Origin: Clostridiaceae bacterium
GTDB lineage: Bacteria; Bacillota; Clostridia; Oscillospirales; Acutalibacteraceae
NCBI GenBank assembly: GCA_016292705.1
Contig: JAEDHZ010000092.1
Coordinates: 1 to 6,309, forward strand
DNA: 6,309 bases
Direction: 5' to 3'
The translations under genes and the position numbers were made by a program. Position 1 is the first letter of the stretch; every line of letters begins with the position of its first letter. Positions 1-5,977 of the stretch are shown piece after piece. Under the pieces are notes generated by a model. That model ran no database searches and had not been told where the DNA came from. It saw only the letters and a list, made by a program, of their open reading frames with translations.

Positions 1-6
1 GAAAAC

Positions 7-12
7 AGGGAG
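7..12 (+). promoter_or_regulatory. ribosome binding site of the SH3-domain protein gene
   Basis: AGGGAG lies 10 bases before the ATG at 23. It is a moderately good Shine-Dalgarno match and supports that ATG. The promoter lies outside the window; only 22 bases precede the gene. Confidence 0.6.
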
Positions 13-22
13 TTGAAAAAAT

Positions 23-1447
23 ATGAAGTGCAGTTTTTGCGGTCATGAGCTTGAATCCGGCTCAAACTTCTGCCCCGAGTGCGGAACAATGATGGGTTTT
101 GACGATGAAGCACCTCAGGAGAAAAATGCAGTTGCACCCGAACAGAAATATGAACCCGACAATGCCGATACATACCAGGATGCCGAACCCGAGGAAACTG
201 TTCTTGTTGAACAGCCTGAAGAGGATTTCTCTGTTCCGGAATATGTTCCAAAGGCGCCGACTGCTCTTGAGGATTACAACACAATAAGGAGCAACGAGGA
301 AGCCGCCGAGGCGGAAAACGACCTTGAAGAGGATGATCCCTTTGCCGAGCTTCACCCGGCTGACGATGAGCCGTCGGCAGTCTTTGCCGCCCAGGAAAAA
401 GCGGAAAGCAATGACTATGACGACGAAAACTCAGATGATGACGATGACATGTATATAAAGCCCTCAAAGAGCAAAAAAGGTACCGTCGCCATTGCAGTGC
501 TTGCGCTGGTGCTTGTTGCCGTCATTGTTGTCGGTGTAAATGCAGTGAAAAGCGGCACGGGCGACATCCTTTCCGTCTTTAAAAAGGCAACCTCAACCGA
601 AAGCACGGACGAGAGCACCTCAGCTCCGGCAACACAGACAACCGAATCCACAACAGCGAAAAAAACAACAGAACCCTCAAAGCAATCAACAACGGAAAGC
701 ACAACTGAGAGCACAACCGAAAGTACAACCGAAAAGGACGAAAGCAAAACCGCAAAACCGTCCGAAAGCTCAACCGCAGCAACAAAGACCACCGAACCCG
801 AAAGGACAACTGTACCCTCAACAACCGGGCCATATACCACAACCACCAGGGAATACACAACAACTGCTTACACAACAACCACCAAAGAATATACAACAAC
901 CGCTTACACAACAACAAGACCATATTCAACAACCGTTCCGGCAACCGCCGCACAAACGCTCAAAAAGCCGGATAAATACTATTCAACACCGTTCACAAGA
1001 TATGCCACTGTCAACGGTGCCTCTGTGAGACTGCGCCCGTCTTCGGCTTCTTCGGTCTGTTCCTCCCTCTCCGTCGGCGGCGAGGTCAAGGTCTATGGCG
1101 AAGAAAACGGATTCAGCTATGTATACTATCCCCGTTACGGTGTTTACGGCTGGGTAAATTCGAGCCTTCTTGCAAAGGAAAGACCTGTTGCAGAAAGCGA
1201 GGTCAAGGTTTCCGGTGTTGTTTCGCCCGATAAGACATACTCAAGCCCGAAAACAAAGACTGTTGCCGTTTCTGAAGGTCTCAGGCTCAGAAAAGGTCCC
1301 GGAACAAACTATGACACCATCCGCTATCTCGGAAAGGGCTATCCCGTTTCAGTCAAGGGCGAAAGCAGCAAGAACCCGGGCTGGGTATATGTTACCGATA
1401 TTACACGCGGAATTTCCGGTTGGGTGTCCGCAGCATATATAAAATAA
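23..1447 (+). CDS. zinc-ribbon, single-span membrane protein with Thr-rich linker and two SH3b domains
   Basis: A 474-residue envelope protein of no known specific function. Seen in order: a Cys4 zinc ribbon at residues 1-21 (C3, C6, C17, C20); a very acidic, Asp/Glu-rich segment at about 27-145; a Lys/Ser patch at 146-152; one hydrophobic span at about 154-172; a Thr/Ser-rich linker at about 188-312 containing TTES and YTTT repeats; then two SH3b modules at about 327-386 and 411-474, each with an RLR-P or RLRKGPG motif and ending in GWV. There is no N-terminal signal peptide, so the span probably acts as an internal anchor with the ribbon inside and the SH3b domains outside. SH3b domains of this kind commonly bind cell-wall peptides, so a wall-sensing or wall-tethering role is an inference. 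The ATG at 23 is chosen because the ribbon begins at residue 3. The gene is 23 bases upstream of a GH2 gene on the same strand and probably shares its transcript. Confidence 0.9.
   Translation: MKCSFCGHELESGSNFCPECGTMMGFDDEAPQEKNAVAPEQKYEPDNADTYQDAEPEETVLVEQPEEDFSVPEYVPKAPTALEDYNTIRSNEEAAEAENDLEEDDPFAELHPADDEPSAVFAAQEKAESNDYDDENSDDDDDMYIKPSKSKKGTVAIAVLALVLVAVIVVGVNAVKSGTGDILSVFKKATSTESTDESTSAPATQTTESTTAKKTTEPSKQSTTESTTESTTESTTEKDESKTAKPSESSTAATKTTEPERTTVPSTTGPYTTTTREYTTTAYTTTTKEYTTTAYTTTRPYSTTVPATAAQTLKKPDKYYSTPFTRYATVNGASVRLRPSSASSVCSSLSVGGEVKVYGEENGFSYVYYPRYGVYGWVNSSLLAKERPVAESEVKVSGVVSPDKTYSSPKTKTVAVSEGLRLRKGPGTNYDTIRYLGKGYPVSVKGESSKNPGWVYVTDITRGISGWVSAAYIK
689..736 (+). repeat. four tandem 12-base units coding TTES/TTEK
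   Basis: Four consecutive 12-base units (ACAACxGAxAGx type) encode TTES three times and then TTEK, residues 223-238 of the SH3-domain protein. Third-position differences between units show the repeat is not freshly duplicated. It forms part of the low-complexity linker outside the membrane. Confidence 0.85.
851..915 (+). repeat. direct repeat, 29 bases, 36-base period, in the Thr-rich linker
   Basis: Bases 851-879 recur at 887-915 with two differences, giving a 36-base (12-residue) period that encodes EYTTTAYTTT twice. It sits in the linker between the membrane span and the first SH3b domain. Such in-frame repeats can expand or contract and so change linker length; that is inference here. 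Confidence 0.85.
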
Positions 1448-1456
1448 CAGAGAGAA

Positions 1457-1463
1457 AAAGGAG
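1457..1463 (+). promoter_or_regulatory. ribosome binding site fixing the GH2 start
   Basis: AAAGGAG is followed by a 7-base spacer and the ATG at 1471. It excludes the longer reading frame beginning at 1420, which would overlap the upstream gene and has no such site. Confidence 0.85.
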
Positions 1464-1470
1464 CAACACG

Positions 1471-3234
1471 ATGATAACATTAAAAACCCGCTGGACAGAG
1501 AGCGCAATGTGCGACAAGCCTCATCAGGAATATCCCCGTCCGCAGATGGTCAGAGACACTTGGCTGAATCTCAACGGAATGTTTGATTACGCCATAACCG
1601 ATGAAGATGCCGAATGGTGCGAAAGCTTTGACGGAAAAATCCGTGTTCCGTTCGCAATTGAAAGCAGCCTTTCCGGCGTATGCAGGAAAATCAACAAAAA
1701 TCAGCGTCTCTGGTACAGAACAACCTTTACCGTTCCCGCTTCTTTCAGCGGGAAAAAAGTTCTCCTCCATTTTGGCTCAGTCGACTGGGAATGCAAGGTC
1801 TTTGTCAACAAAAAGCTTGTTGCCTCCCATATCGGCGGCTACTGTCCGTTCAGCGCAGACATTACGGACGCCCTCATTGACGGCGAAAACGAGCTTGTTG
1901 TTTGGGTATATGACCCGACAGACGAGGGCTGGCAGAACAGGGGCAAGCAGGCAAGCCACTCCCACGGCTTCTGGTACACCTCAACCTCTGGAATATGGCA
2001 GACAGTATGGATTGAAGCCGTTCCGGAAAACTACATTGAAAAGTATAAACTCACACCCGATATTGACAGAGGTATACTGAAAATTGAAACAACAGTTTCC
2101 GGCGGCGGAGACCTTTCAATCAGTATTCTTGACGGCGAAACAGTTGTTGCACAAAAGGCTATCGGAACAAACGACAGCGTTGAAATCCAAAACGCAAAGC
2201 TCTGGTCTCCGGAAGAACCTTTCCTTTATGACTTTGTTCTCACGCTCAGAAACGGTGATTCTCTTGATACGGTCAAGGGCTACTTTGGAATGAGAAAGTT
2301 CAGCATCGGTCAGCATGAAGGCTATGCAAGACTGTTCCTCAACAACAAGCCGTATTTCCAGAAAGGTCTTCTTGACCAGGGATACTGGTGCGACGGAGGT
2401 CTTACCCCTGCGTGCGATGAGGCAATTATTTATGACATTGAAACAATGAAGCGTCTGGGCTTCAATATGCTCAGAAAACACATCAAGGTTGAGTCCGACC
2501 GTTGGTATTATCACTGCGACAGACTCGGAATGATCGTCTGGCAGGATATGGTCAGCGGCGGCAAGGAGCTTAATGTTTTCCATGCCGGCATTCTGCCGAA
2601 TATTCAGGGCTTCATCAACCCCGTTATCTATTCAAGCCTCAAGGACAACAAGTATTCAACCTTTAACCGTGACAGAATTGAATGGAGAACACAGTTTGAA
2701 GAAGAGCTTTTTGAGATGATGGATGCTCTTTATAACCATACCTCCATCGGCTGCTGGGTTCCGTTCAATGAAGGCTGGGGCCAATTCGACGCAAAGCGTA
2801 TCGGTGACGCAGTCAAGGCAAAGGATCCTTCAAGAATTGTTGACCACGCAAGCGGCTGGTATGACCAGAAAGGCTGCGATCTGAGGAGTATTCACCGCTA
2901 TATTCTTCCCGTCACTGCTCCCAAGTATGACGGAAGACCGTTCGTCCTCAGCGAATACGGCGGCTACAGCCAGATTCTTGACGGCCATGTCTGGAACAAG
3001 GCGAAATCCTTTGGCTATCAGATGTACAAAAGCAAAGAGACTCTCACCTGCGCATACAGAAAGTTGCACGAAAACCAGGTCATTCCGGCAATGAAAAAGG
3101 GACTTTCCGCAACCGTTTATACACAGGTTTCGGATGTTGAATTTGAGGTCAACGGAATGCTTACCTATGACCGTGAAATTGTCAAGCTTGACGAAGACAC
3201 CGTCAGGGAAATGAACGAAAAGCTCACATTCTGA
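1471..3234 (+). CDS. glycoside hydrolase family 2 protein
   Basis: A 587-residue GH2 enzyme that should cleave a terminal beta-linked sugar (beta-galactosidase, beta-glucuronidase or beta-mannosidase type) by the retaining mechanism; the sugar cannot be read from the sequence. Seen: an N-terminal sugar-binding jelly-roll at about residues 26-185, ending in the GH2 signature SGIWQTVWIE (173-182); an Ig-like domain at about 186-285 with FGMRKF at 272-277; and a TIM barrel at about 290-575. The likely acid/base is E434 in FNEGWGQ and the likely nucleophile is E495 in LSEYGG, 61 residues apart. R335 and H337 in LRKHIK and VWQD (356-359) fit the barrel core. There is no signal peptide, so it is probably cytoplasmic and acts on imported oligosaccharides. 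No transporter or sugar regulator lies in the window. The 23-base gap to the upstream gene suggests co-transcription, and a hairpin terminator follows. The length is short for beta-galactosidases (about 1000) but near beta-glucuronidases (about 600). Confidence 0.92.
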   Translation: MITLKTRWTESAMCDKPHQEYPRPQMVRDTWLNLNGMFDYAITDEDAEWCESFDGKIRVPFAIESSLSGVCRKINKNQRLWYRTTFTVPASFSGKKVLLHFGSVDWECKVFVNKKLVASHIGGYCPFSADITDALIDGENELVVWVYDPTDEGWQNRGKQASHSHGFWYTSTSGIWQTVWIEAVPENYIEKYKLTPDIDRGILKIETTVSGGGDLSISILDGETVVAQKAIGTNDSVEIQNAKLWSPEEPFLYDFVLTLRNGDSLDTVKGYFGMRKFSIGQHEGYARLFLNNKPYFQKGLLDQGYWCDGGLTPACDEAIIYDIETMKRLGFNMLRKHIKVESDRWYYHCDRLGMIVWQDMVSGGKELNVFHAGILPNIQGFINPVIYSSLKDNKYSTFNRDRIEWRTQFEEELFEMMDALYNHTSIGCWVPFNEGWGQFDAKRIGDAVKAKDPSRIVDHASGWYDQKGCDLRSIHRYILPVTAPKYDGRPFVLSEYGGYSQILDGHVWNKAKSFGYQMYKSKETLTCAYRKLHENQVIPAMKKGLSATVYTQVSDVEFEVNGMLTYDREIVKLDEDTVREMNEKLTF

Positions 3235-3255
3235 GAATCAAAAGCATAATAAATT

Positions 3256-3292
3256 ACACCGCACACTGAAACGGTATGCGGTGTTTCCTTTT
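3256..3292. terminator. hairpin terminator between converging genes, probably bidirectional
   Basis: ACACCGCA at 3256-3263 pairs with TGCGGTGT at 3277-3284. The stem continues inward past one mismatch (ACTG/CGGT) to an AAA loop. On the + strand TTCCTTTT follows. On the - strand the stem is followed by a T-rich stretch (AATTTATTATG, then TTTT). It starts 21 bases after the GH2 stop and ends a few bases from the stop of the oppositely oriented zinc-ribbon gene, so it can close both units. Confidence 0.82.
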
Positions 3293-3297
3293 GTCTC

Positions 3298-3942
3298 TCA
3301 GCGAACATCAACATAAGTGTAGTTTCCGCTGTCCGAAAGAATAATGTTTCCGAGGATCTCTTTGATTGCGTCAGTTTCATCCAGCTTGCAATAAACGGCG
3401 GAAGAAGCATTGTTGCCGAAAAAGACGATTCCCGTTGAGTCTTCAAACCTGACTGTCAGCCAGAGATATCGGCTGCGTGTTATTCTTTGAAGGCAGAAGC
3501 TTTTAAACTGCGCCTGCGTAATATCTTTCAACTGCGCCTTTTTTGCCGTTATCACCCCACAAGATGAGATTGGCTTTCCGTCCGCACCGGCAACAAAGAC
3601 TTCATTGACAGGCGCACTGCAAAGGTCAAAACTTACCGCCCCGGTGGTATTCACGGTGCTCTGAACGGTTTCACCCGTTGCAGAAGTCGGGATTTCCTCG
3701 CCGGTGCATCTCCTTTGCTCAATCTGAAAAGAGGCAACCTTTGAAGCGGCAGACACTGCAAAGCTTTTGATTTCAGGAAAGTTCAATGACGCATAAACCA
3801 CAGCGGCAACAACAGCAAGAAAAACAAGAACAAGCACAATCCCTGTCTTACCGAAGTATCCGCGCTTTCGTGGATCCTTTTTGCAATATGGGCAGATTTC
3901 AAATACGGCGTCAATTTCTGCGCTGCAGTTTCTGCATATCAA
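3298..3942 (-). CDS. zinc-ribbon, single-span membrane protein with unrecognised outer domain
   Basis: A 214-residue protein of unknown function. Seen: a Cys4 zinc ribbon at residues 1-20 (C3, C6, C17, C20), a basic patch KKDPRKRG at 21-28, one membrane span at about 34-53, a Thr/Ser-rich linker at about 80-102, and an outer domain at 103-214 that I do not recognise. Five cysteines lie outside the membrane (79, 108, 128, 150, 185). The start is TTG at 3942, because AAAGGAG lies 9 bases before it. The in-frame TTG at 3951 abuts that site with no spacer and is unlikely, and the nearby ATG is out of frame. Ribbon inside and C-terminus outside is the likely topology. The gene starts 42 bases after the rRNA methyltransferase stop on the same strand and is probably in that operon. 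The layout mirrors the SH3b protein at the left end, but without SH3b domains. Confidence 0.85.
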   Translation of the reverse strand: MICRNCSAEIDAVFEICPYCKKDPRKRGYFGKTGIVLVLVFLAVVAAVVYASLNFPEIKSFAVSAASKVASFQIEQRRCTGEEIPTSATGETVQSTVNTTGAVSFDLCSAPVNEVFVAGADGKPISSCGVITAKKAQLKDITQAQFKSFCLQRITRSRYLWLTVRFEDSTGIVFFGNNASSAVYCKLDETDAIKEILGNIILSDSGNYTYVDVR

Positions 3943-3951
3943 CGATAACAA

Positions 3952-3958
3952 CTCCTTT
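3952..3958 (-). promoter_or_regulatory. ribosome binding site that selects the TTG start at 3942
   Basis: Read on the - strand this is AAAGGAG, 9 bases before TTG at 3942. It places the first cysteine at residue 3, as in typical zinc-ribbon proteins, and rules against the TTG at 3951, which follows it directly. Confidence 0.8.
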
Positions 3959-3984
3959 CAAAAACATGAACAACCGAAAATGAA

Positions 3985-5211
3985 TCAGACAATCTGAAAG
4001 ATATAGAATTTAAGGTAATCGGTTTCCGGAACATTCCAGAGTATCGGATGGTCGGGCGATTGCTGCCTTGCTTCAATCTGCCTGAGCGACACACCGGCGT
4101 CTGCGGCGGCAAAACGCAGCATTTTTCTGAAAAGCTCGTCCGTCATGAAATGGGAGCATGAGCAGGTTGCAAGATAGCCGCCGCGCGGAAGAAGCTTCAT
4201 TGCCTTCATGTTGATTTCCTTATAGCCCCGTTCGGCATTTTTGAGCGAAGAACTGCTTTTTGTGAATGCCGGCGGGTCAAGAATGATGTAGTCATAAGGA
4301 CTGTTCTTTTCTTCATAAAGCTTTGTCAGAAGCTCAAAAACATTTGCACATTCAAAGGAAACATTGGAAAGGCTGTTAAGCCTTGCGTTCTCTCTTGTCA
4401 GCTCAACGGCATCCTTTGAAATATCAACCGCCGTAACATTCTTTGCGCCCATTTTTGCGCAGTTGAGTGCAAAAGCACCCGTGTGAGTAAAGCAATCAAG
4501 AACGGTTTTCCCCTTTGCAATTTTTCCCGCAGCAAGGCGGTTATACTTCTGGTCAAGGAAAAAACCTGTCTTTTGTCCGTTGATGTAATCAACATTATAC
4601 CTGATGCCGTTTTCAGTGATGACGGTTCTTCCGTCAAGGTCTGTCCGCAGCCCGGGCGCAGAGAAAAAGCCCTTGTTTTCCTCAAGTCCCTCCTTTTCCC
4701 TGATTGCAACATCATTTCGCTCATAGACGGCAGTAATTGTTTCTCCCATATCTGAAAGAACCTTAACCATAAGCGGGAAAATGATATTTTTGCGCTTTTC
4801 AATGCCGAGGGAAAGCGTCTGCGTAACCAGGATATCGCCGAAGCGGTCAACAGTTAGTCCGGGGAAAGAGTCCGCCTCGCCGAAAACAAGGCGGCAGCAG
4901 TCAAAATCTTCACCCATAACGGTTTTGCGGTATTCAAAGCAATAGCGCAGTCTGCGCTCAAAAAAAGCGGAATCAAATTTGTCGTTTGCGTTTTTTGAAA
5001 GGATGCGCACACGGATTTTTGAATTGCTGTTGAAAAATCCCGTTCCGAGGAAGCGGCCTTTTCGGTTGACAACATCAACAAGCTCTCCGTCCTGCGCATT
5101 GCCGATAAGCTCTTTGACCTCTTCGCCGAACACCCAGACATGACCGGATTTCAGACTTCTTTCCGCCTTTTCGCTGATGACGGCAATGGGAAATTTTCTC
5201 TCTGATTTCAT
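3985..5211 (-). CDS. rlmI: class I SAM-dependent 23S rRNA (cytosine-C5) methyltransferase, RlmI-like
   Basis: A 408-residue cytoplasmic enzyme of the RlmI family, which methylates C5 of a cytosine in 23S rRNA (C1962 in E. coli) using S-adenosylmethionine. Seen: an N-terminal PUA-like RNA-binding domain at about 1-75; the family motif GQKTGFFLDQ at 212-221; SAM-binding motif I VLDCFTHTGAFA at 237-248, with acidic AVDIS at 261-265; motif IV LDPPAF at 311-316; and motif VI TCSCS at 349-353, where C350 or C352 is the probable catalytic cysteine. The length matches the family (about 390-400). ATG at 5211 has an AGGAG 9 bases upstream. It lies between an upstream membrane-protein gene (125 bases between stop and start) and the downstream zinc-ribbon gene (42-base gap). 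The gene symbol rests on family resemblance; the exact target base in this organism is inferred, and related Rlm-type enzymes are the main alternative. Confidence 0.9.
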   Translation of the reverse strand: MKSERKFPIAVISEKAERSLKSGHVWVFGEEVKELIGNAQDGELVDVVNRKGRFLGTGFFNSNSKIRVRILSKNANDKFDSAFFERRLRYCFEYRKTVMGEDFDCCRLVFGEADSFPGLTVDRFGDILVTQTLSLGIEKRKNIIFPLMVKVLSDMGETITAVYERNDVAIREKEGLEENKGFFSAPGLRTDLDGRTVITENGIRYNVDYINGQKTGFFLDQKYNRLAAGKIAKGKTVLDCFTHTGAFALNCAKMGAKNVTAVDISKDAVELTRENARLNSLSNVSFECANVFELLTKLYEEKNSPYDYIILDPPAFTKSSSSLKNAERGYKEINMKAMKLLPRGGYLATCSCSHFMTDELFRKMLRFAAADAGVSLRQIEARQQSPDHPILWNVPETDYLKFYIFQIV

Positions 5212-5220
5212 TTGTTTATT

Positions 5221-5225
5221 CTCCT
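5221..5225 (-). promoter_or_regulatory. ribosome binding site of the rRNA methyltransferase gene
   Basis: AGGAG on the - strand with a 9-base spacer to the ATG at 5211. It supports that start. No clear near-consensus promoter could be read in the preceding 110 bases, so transcription may run on from the membrane-protein gene. Confidence 0.8.
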
Positions 5226-5271
5226 GGAAAAAAATGTCTGTTATTTCAATTGAAAATTTAGGATTTTACAG

Positions 5272-5284
5272 TCAGATAATCTGA
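5272..5284. promoter_or_regulatory. 13-base inverted repeat upstream of the methyltransferase gene
   Basis: TCAGATAATCTGA is a perfect 6-base inverted repeat around one central base, 61 bases upstream of the methyltransferase start. It lies just before a weak -10-like TAAAAT on the - strand. It could be a small operator, but it could also be chance; no regulator is known for it. Confidence 0.3.
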
Positions 5285-5335
5285 AATGCCTGCTCATAAA
5301 CAGCAGCAGAAAACCACGCAGAATGTCATCTGCTA

Positions 5336-5845
5336 TCAGGAGTTTTCTCCCCCCTTTTTGAAAATCACAACGGAAGCAATCAAACCCGAAAGCATTACTA
5401 TCACGCAGGCAACAATTGCAGCAACAAATCTTGCTCTATCCGGAAAAGCCGCATCAAGCTGCGTAATAATTGAAGATGGTCCGATATAAACGGGAACAAA
5501 AGCCAGATAAAACCAATTTGCAACTGTTCGGACAAAATCTTTTTGCGAATTGATGATTATTTCAAGCAAGAGCAAAAAAGCGGGGGCTATCATCGGAACA
5601 AGCAAACTTATTGTTGTTGAAACAAAAAAAGCTTTTTCTCCGCTTTTGACAGCGTGCTTTGAAACAAGAACGCATACAGCGGAAAACAACAGAGGAAAAA
5701 CAAGAACAAGAGCCCCGGAAGAGTATAGTTCAATCTCCTCAAAAATGATAATTTTTCCTGTCAGCAAAATGCTGCTGCCCCATACGCTGAGTCCCAAAAG
5801 AATTCCGAAAATAACCTGAACAGGGATTTTCTTTTTCTCTTTCAA
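5336..5845 (-). CDS. five-span integral membrane protein of unknown function
   Basis: A 169-residue hydrophobic protein that I cannot assign to a family. It has a lysine-rich N-terminus (KEKKK at 2-6) and five likely membrane spans at about residues 11-34, 43-62, 73-98, 108-127 and 140-162, ending in a short KKGGENS tail. No catalytic or transport motif is visible. The start is TTG at 5845, because AAAGGCGGTG lies 5 bases before it and a promoter lies just upstream. A longer frame from 5923 would run through that promoter and is rejected. It is the first gene of the leftward unit, with the rRNA methyltransferase 125 bases downstream; whether they share a transcript is not settled. It is divergent from the cyclophilin gene. 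Confidence 0.75.
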   Translation of the reverse strand: MKEKKKIPVQVIFGILLGLSVWGSSILLTGKIIIFEEIELYSSGALVLVFPLLFSAVCVLVSKHAVKSGEKAFFVSTTISLLVPMIAPAFLLLLEIIINSQKDFVRTVANWFYLAFVPVYIGPSSIITQLDAAFPDRARFVAAIVACVIVMLSGLIASVVIFKKGGENS

Positions 5846-5850
5846 AACAA

Positions 5851-5860
5851 CACCGCCTTT
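5851..5860 (-). promoter_or_regulatory. ribosome binding site that selects the TTG start at 5845
   Basis: AAAGGCGGTG on the - strand differs by one base from AAAGGAGGTG and lies 5 bases before the TTG at 5845. It decides the start of the five-span membrane protein. Confidence 0.75.
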
Positions 5861-5870
5861 CTTTCGTAGT

Positions 5871-5899
5871 ATTATAGCATAAACTTTTGTCCATGTCAC
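5871..5899 (-). promoter_or_regulatory. sigma-A-type promoter of the membrane-protein gene
   Basis: On the - strand, GTGACA (5899-5894) and a perfect TATAAT (5876-5871) are separated by 17 bases. Transcription would start near 5864, giving a leader of about 20 bases that holds the ribosome binding site. This placement is what rules out the longer upstream start for the gene. Confidence 0.75.
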
Positions 5900-5909
5900 C
5901 TCTTTTCCC

Positions 5910-5937
5910 TTGACAAGTTTCAAAAATGCGTTATAAT
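5910..5937 (+). promoter_or_regulatory. sigma-A-type promoter of the lipoprotein cyclophilin gene
   Basis: A perfect TTGACA (5910-5915) and a perfect TATAAT (5932-5937) with a 16-base spacer. Transcription would start near 5944, about 35 bases before the TTG proposed as the gene start. Its -35 box is 10 bases from the -35 box of the divergent promoter. Confidence 0.75.
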
Positions 5938-5977
5938 TATTAAGATTTTCACAGGCAAATTAAGCTTGCAGTATTTT

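Noticed and set aside
689..915. Repeats as a CRISPR array
   Set aside because: The units are short, contiguous, in frame and encode a Thr-rich linker. There are no unique spacers between them and no cas genes.
415..953. Long - strand reading frames (147 and 124 codons) opposite the Thr-rich linker
   Set aside because: They are rich in Val/Ser or Leu/Arg only because they mirror the ACA/ACC repeats of the real gene. They lack ribosome binding sites and domain-like sequence.
1420..1470. Upstream start for the GH2 gene at 1420
   Set aside because: It would overlap the SH3b gene, and its 17 extra residues show no GH2 similarity. The ATG at 1471 has AAAGGAG at the right distance.
1601..2080. 159-codon + strand reading frame inside the GH2 gene
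   Set aside because: It is an out-of-frame shadow of a gene with full domain and catalytic-motif support.
5286..5819. + strand reading frames opposite the five-span membrane protein
   Set aside because: They are antisense shadows without ribosome binding sites or recognisable motifs.
5846..5923. N-terminal extension of the five-span protein to ATG 5923
   Set aside because: The extension crosses the -35 and -10 boxes of the gene's own promoter, and a good ribosome binding site precedes TTG 5845.
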